From the NCBI GenBank assembly GCA_003223065.1, contig QHXU01000180.1:1-20991 (forward strand): DNA of 20,991 nucleotides, in the 5' to 3' direction. This document shows positions 17,813 to 20,991 of the stretch, piece by piece. Position numbers and translations under genes: made by a program. Every line of letters begins with the position of its first letter. Positions within the stretch are counted from its first letter, which is position 1. The notes below the pieces were generated by a model that was given only the letters and a program-made list of their open reading frames with translations, was not told where the DNA came from and made no database searches. Origin of the DNA: Acidobacteriota bacterium. Its GTDB lineage: Bacteria; Acidobacteriota; Terriglobia; Bryobacterales; Bryobacteraceae.

Positions 17813-18480
17813 AACGCCTCCTCGATCTGGTTGATGTTCTCGAGGATCGCTATGGCGCGCTCTTGTTGGAAAAGCCGGATCAACTCCTGGCGGCGCGAAT
17901 GCGATTCCGCGGCGATCCCGATGAACGGCACCCCGGCCGCGCGCGACGCACGCGCGTCGTCCACCGTGTCGCCTACATAGATCAGCTTGCGCCCGGGCTT
18001 CCTCTCCTGAATGGCGAGCAGTCCGTCCGGCGCGGGCTTACCGTTTGCCACGTCATCGGTGCAGATGATCGGGTCGAAGCGTAGAGCCGCGCCGAAGCGC
18101 CGGAGCGAGATGTCCGCTTCGTAGCGCAAGCGTCCGGTGAAAATCGCGATACCGAAGCGCTCCATCAAGCGCTCCAGCAAGCCCGGCTGCGGAAACCATC
18201 GTTCGCGTTGAATCAGCCCGTCGCCGTTCGAACCCAGAAAGATCTTGTTGAACTGGTCAACCACGTCGCTGTAGTCCACATGGACACCCAGATCCGCAGC
18301 AATTTTCTGCGACAGGGCCCAGTCATTGTTCCAGCCGCCCTGATTCTTATATTGCTGAATCAGGTCGCGCGTGATCTGGTGGCCTGTAAGACGTGCGACG
18401 GTCTGGACGATCGCCTCTCGATAAGATTCGGAGACTTCGGTCAGCACACCGTCCATGTCAAAGACGATTATTGAGTCCAC
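17809..18480 (-). CDS. HAD-IA phosphatase in the his operon, candidate histidinol-phosphatase
   Basis: This is a 223-residue HAD protein with an alpha-helical cap (about residues 15-95). Motif I is FDMDGVLTE (Asp8, Asp10), motif II is Thr115 in IFTGRLRYE, the lysine is Lys148 in NGKPAPDG and motif IV is [12 protein letters not shown] (Asp171, Asp174, Asp175), so the catalytic set is complete. It lacks the zinc-binding cysteines of the HisB N-terminal phosphatase of enterobacteria, and it is neither a PHP-type nor an inositol-monophosphatase-type enzyme. It begins 13 bases inside the fused hisD-hisC ORF and ends in a 4-base overlap with hisB. Position, coupling and the absence of another phosphatase in this part of the operon point to dephosphorylation of L-histidinol phosphate. 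From memory, a HAD-IA family of this kind (TIGR01548) occurs near his genes; membership is unverified. Confidence 0.85.
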   Translation of the reverse strand: MDSIIVFDMDGVLTEVSESYREAIVQTVARLTGHQITRDLIQQYKNQGGWNNDWALSQKIAADLGVHVDYSDVVDQFNKIFLGSNGDGLIQRERWFPQPGLLERLMERFGIAIFTGRLRYEADISLRRFGAALRFDPIICTDDVANGKPAPDGLLAIQERKPGRKLIYVGDTVDDARASRAAGVPFIGIAAESHSRRQELIRLFQQERAIAILENINQIEEAL

Positions 18481-20771
18481 AAGCTCTCCAGCTCTTCGAG
18501 GAATCGAAGGATTTGCGCCCGAGTGCCGATTGTAAGCCGCACGCAGCCGGGAATCTCGTAGCTTCGATCGCGCACCAACACGCCACGCTCGCGCAAAGCG
18601 TCGCGTAGAGGGAGCGCGCGATCGCCGGCATGGAACAGCACGAAGTTCGCCTGGCTGGGGAAAAAGCGGATGCCGAGCTTTCCCAGGCCCTCACAGGCAA
18701 GCTCGCGCGCCGCGAGCACCTCCGTGACATAATCCGCTACGTACTGGCGATCCTGGATCGCCGCACGCGCGGCGATGGCGGCCAGCGTGTTCACGCTATA
18801 GGGCGACTGCGCCTTCCGCAGCCAGCGCACATTAGCGGAGCAAGAGAACAGGCACCCGCAGCGCATGGCCGCCATGCCGTGAACTTTCGAAAACGTCCGG
18901 CTCACGAATAGATTCGGGTATTCGCGAATCCAGTCGAGCGCGGTCGTGCCCGAAAACTCAAAGTAAGCCTCGTCGATCAATACGGCCGCGCCCGGCGCGG
19001 CTTCGAGGATCCTCCGCAACCCGTCCAGCCCGGCGCCTGTTCCGGTCGGATTGTTCGGATTCGCCATCAGCACCGCCCGCGTGTTGGGAGTGAGCACCCT
19101 GAGCAGCTCTTCGAGCGGAAAGGCGAGGTCCTCCATGCGATAGCAGACTTCGTGTATCGATGCCCCGGCGAGTTCCGCGTAGAAACGGTACATCGCATAG
19201 GAAGGCTTCAGCAGCACCACCTCATCGCCGCTCGCGACATAGGTGTTCACCACTAATTGAATCGCCTCGTCGGTTCCGTTGGTAACCGTGATTTCATCCG
19301 TCGCGACGCCGTAGAATGCGGCCAGTTCCTCGATCGCTTCCAGGTACTCGGGATAGATCGAAAGCTGGCTGGCGGTGAGACGATCGCGCAGGAATTCGAC
19401 CACGCGCGGCGAGCATCCGACCGTGTTCTCGTTGAAATCGAGCCTCAGTTTGCCGGCACGGCCGCCGCTCGGTGGAGAATAAGGCGCCATTTTAAGTACG
19501 GCTTCGCGAGGCTCGAGTTTGCGGCTACAGACCGGCGAGCCCGCTCTCCCGTTTCGGACCTCCACCGAACGCGCATGCGCTTCCAGGCCCTCGGCACGCG
19601 CCAGCGTCGTAATCGCCGGGGTAAGCTTTGCAAGCCCATCATGCGTCAGTTCCTGCACCGAAATCACCTTCACAAAGTCTGCAGCCGAAAGACCGCCGCG
19701 CAGCCGGGCTGCGCCTGACGTGGGCAGCACGTGATTCGGTCCTGAGACATAGTCGCCGGCCGCCTCCGGGCTCGAGGGCCCGAGAAACAGGCTGCCGGCG
19801 TGTGTGATCCCGCGCAGCAAGGACGGGTCATACAGACTTACATGCTCCGGCGCGAGCGCATTCGAGAACTCAACGGCCCGCTCCAACTTATCGACGATCA
19901 CAATCGCGCCGTTGTTTTCAACGGATATTCGCGCAACGCCGGCGGTCGGAAGCGTTGCGAGCTGTCGCTCGATCTCCCCGGCGACCGCTTCCGCCAGGGG
20001 GCGCGAGGTAGTCAGAAGAATCGCAGACGCGTCCACATCATGCTCAGCTTGCGCGAGCATGTCTGCGGCGAGCCAGACTGGATTGCCTTCCGCGGCGATA
20101 ATCACGATTTCGGTCGGCCCGGCGATAAAGTCGATGCCCACTTCTCCCGCGATTAACTTCTTCGCTGCCGCGACATAGATATTCCCGGGGCCGACAATGC
20201 GATCCACCCTCGGGACCGTCCCTGTGCCAAACGCCAGCGCGGCGATCGCCTGCGCACCGCCCATCCGGAACAGATGCGTCACGCCGAGCCATGCCGCGAT
20301 GCCGAGGATTTCGGGGCTGGGGTTCGGACATGCCACGCACGTGGTGGCGACGCCGGCCACTTGCGCCGGGATCACGGTCATCAGCAGAGTGGACGGCAAT
20401 GGATACCGGCCCGCCGGGATGTACGCGCCCATCGAATCGAGGGGCCGGACAATCTGTCCGAGGCGCCGGCCATCGCCACAAGCGACAAACTTCTGGTCCG
20501 GTAGTTGCCACCGCGCGTATTCCCGAATGTTTGCCGCGGCGACCGCGACCGCGCGCTCGAATTCCGGCGCAAGCGCCCCTTCCACGGGGATCCGCACGCT
20601 GGCGCCCTCGAACCCGTCGAACGTGCGGGCGTATTCGAGCACCGCCGCGTCGCCCCTCGCGCGCACATCCGCGATGATCGGCGCTACAACGCGCTCCGCC
20701 TCCGCCAGCCGCATCGCCTTTCGGGCGACCAGCGCCCCCGCATCCTCGAAATTCAAGATCCGAATCATCAC
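18468..20771 (-). CDS. HisD-HisC fusion: histidinol dehydrogenase / histidinol-phosphate aminotransferase
   Basis: One uninterrupted frame encodes two enzymes (767 residues from the GTG at 20771; an ATG follows at 20768 and is the likelier start). Residues 1-405 are histidinol dehydrogenase: zinc ligands Gln241, His244, Asp340 and His399, general base pair Glu309-His310 (APEHVSLY), and His347 in GPNHVLPTSG. Residues about 406-440 are a linker with no recognisable fold. Residues 440-767 are a PLP-dependent HisC: LDFNENT (444-450), NPNNPTG (571-577), DEAYFEF (600-606), PLP lysine Lys629 in SRTFSKVHG and Arg745 in VRLTIGT. Both halves are of full length and keep their catalytic residues. HisC makes histidinol phosphate; HisD oxidises histidinol to histidine. 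The gene overlaps the hisG stop (TGATG) and the downstream HAD start. Confidence 0.94.
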   Translation of the reverse strand: MMIRILNFEDAGALVARKAMRLAEAERVVAPIIADVRARGDAAVLEYARTFDGFEGASVRIPVEGALAPEFERAVAVAAANIREYARWQLPDQKFVACGDGRRLGQIVRPLDSMGAYIPAGRYPLPSTLLMTVIPAQVAGVATTCVACPNPSPEILGIAAWLGVTHLFRMGGAQAIAALAFGTGTVPRVDRIVGPGNIYVAAAKKLIAGEVGIDFIAGPTEIVIIAAEGNPVWLAADMLAQAEHDVDASAILLTTSRPLAEAVAGEIERQLATLPTAGVARISVENNGAIVIVDKLERAVEFSNALAPEHVSLYDPSLLRGITHAGSLFLGPSSPEAAGDYVSGPNHVLPTSGAARLRGGLSAADFVKVISVQELTHDGLAKLTPAITTLARAEGLEAHARSVEVRNGRAGSPVCSRKLEPREAVLKMAPYSPPSGGRAGKLRLDFNENTVGCSPRVVEFLRDRLTASQLSIYPEYLEAIEELAAFYGVATDEITVTNGTDEAIQLVVNTYVASGDEVVLLKPSYAMYRFYAELAGASIHEVCYRMEDLAFPLEELLRVLTPNTRAVLMANPNNPTGTGAGLDGLRRILEAAPGAAVLIDEAYFEFSGTTALDWIREYPNLFVSRTFSKVHGMAAMRCGCLFSCSANVRWLRKAQSPYSVNTLAAIAARAAIQDRQYVADYVTEVLAARELACEGLGKLGIRFFPSQANFVLFHAGDRALPLRDALRERGVLVRDRSYEIPGCVRLTIGTRAQILRFLEELESLWTQ

Positions 20772-20991
20772 ATCACAATCTTGTTCAGAGGATATTCGAC
20801 GATGCCCTGTGCGCCTGCTTCCTTCAGGCGCGGCAAAATTGTCCGAACGGTCGACTCATCGAGGATGGTGTTGACCGCCAGCCATTCCTCGTCGCTCAAG
20901 TGGGAGATCGTCGGCTTCTTTAACGCCGGCAGCACGTTCAGCACGCGTGGCAGATTCTTTTTCTCGACGTTCAACATCAGCCCGACCTTGC
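20768..20991 (-). CDS. hisG: ATP phosphoribosyltransferase, C-terminal part (long form; continues past the window edge)
   Basis: The visible 74 codons end in GIVEYPLNKIVM and contain LPRVLNVLPALKKPTISHLSDEEW followed by a repeat-like beta-alpha segment. This is the ACT-like regulatory domain of the long (homohexameric) HisG form, which binds histidine and gives feedback inhibition; it does not need HisZ. The catalytic domains lie outside the window. HisG commits ATP and PRPP to histidine synthesis, and it is the first gene of this operon that can be seen. Its TGA overlaps the next start in TGATG. Confidence 0.9.
   Translation of the reverse strand, partial: KVGLMLNVEKKNLPRVLNVLPALKKPTISHLSDEEWLAVNTILDESTVRTILPRLKEAGAQGIVEYPLNKIVM

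Overview
The window is a compact, GC-rich bacterial chromosome segment with no mobile element, CRISPR array or RNA gene that I can see. A KdsC-type phosphatase (a KDO/LPS enzyme family), an S9 peptidase with a signal peptide, a Tat-like amidase N-terminus and the overall style of the proteins suggest a Gram-negative soil bacterium. Acidobacteriota (Solibacter/Bryobacter-like) is my best guess; it is an inference, since no marker gene here settles it.

Left part (1-5000): on the minus strand lie the 5' end of an amidase-type gene and an enoyl-CoA hydratase-family protein of the ECHDC3 type that lacks both catalytic glutamates. Divergent from them is galE. Convergent with galE is a large S9 (dipeptidyl-peptidase IV-type) peptidase gene split by a frameshift at about 3096-3125. 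A small zinc-ribbon ORF with a strong Shine-Dalgarno and a TTG start follows.

Middle part (5100-10320), sugar-acid metabolism: gnd (6-phosphogluconate dehydrogenase) is coupled to a PfkB kinase resembling 2-keto-3-deoxygluconate kinase. On the opposite strand is a three-gene unit of FGGY kinase (probably gluconokinase), a KdsC-like HAD phosphatase and an ACT-domain protein with an uncharacterised C-terminal domain. All three are linked by 4-base overlaps. A gluconokinase would supply the substrate of gnd.

Next (10278-15189, plus strand): tilS, ftsH, a phosphoglycolate-phosphatase-like HAD gene and a second HAD hydrolase of the phosphoserine-phosphatase type. TilS and FtsH are housekeeping functions (tRNA-Ile lysidine formation and membrane protein quality control).

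Right part (15202-20991, minus strand): a tightly packed histidine operon, hisG (3' part) - hisD/hisC fused in one ORF - HAD phosphatase - hisB - hisH - hisF - hisA. The fused HisD-HisC enzyme would catalyse the steps before and after histidinol-phosphate dephosphorylation. The HAD gene directly after it, overlapping it by 13 bases, is a strong candidate for the missing histidinol-phosphate phosphatase. This trio is the most interesting content of the window. Nearly every co-directional junction in the window is an overlap of a few bases, so translational coupling is the rule here. No stretch longer than 300 bases is without a gene.
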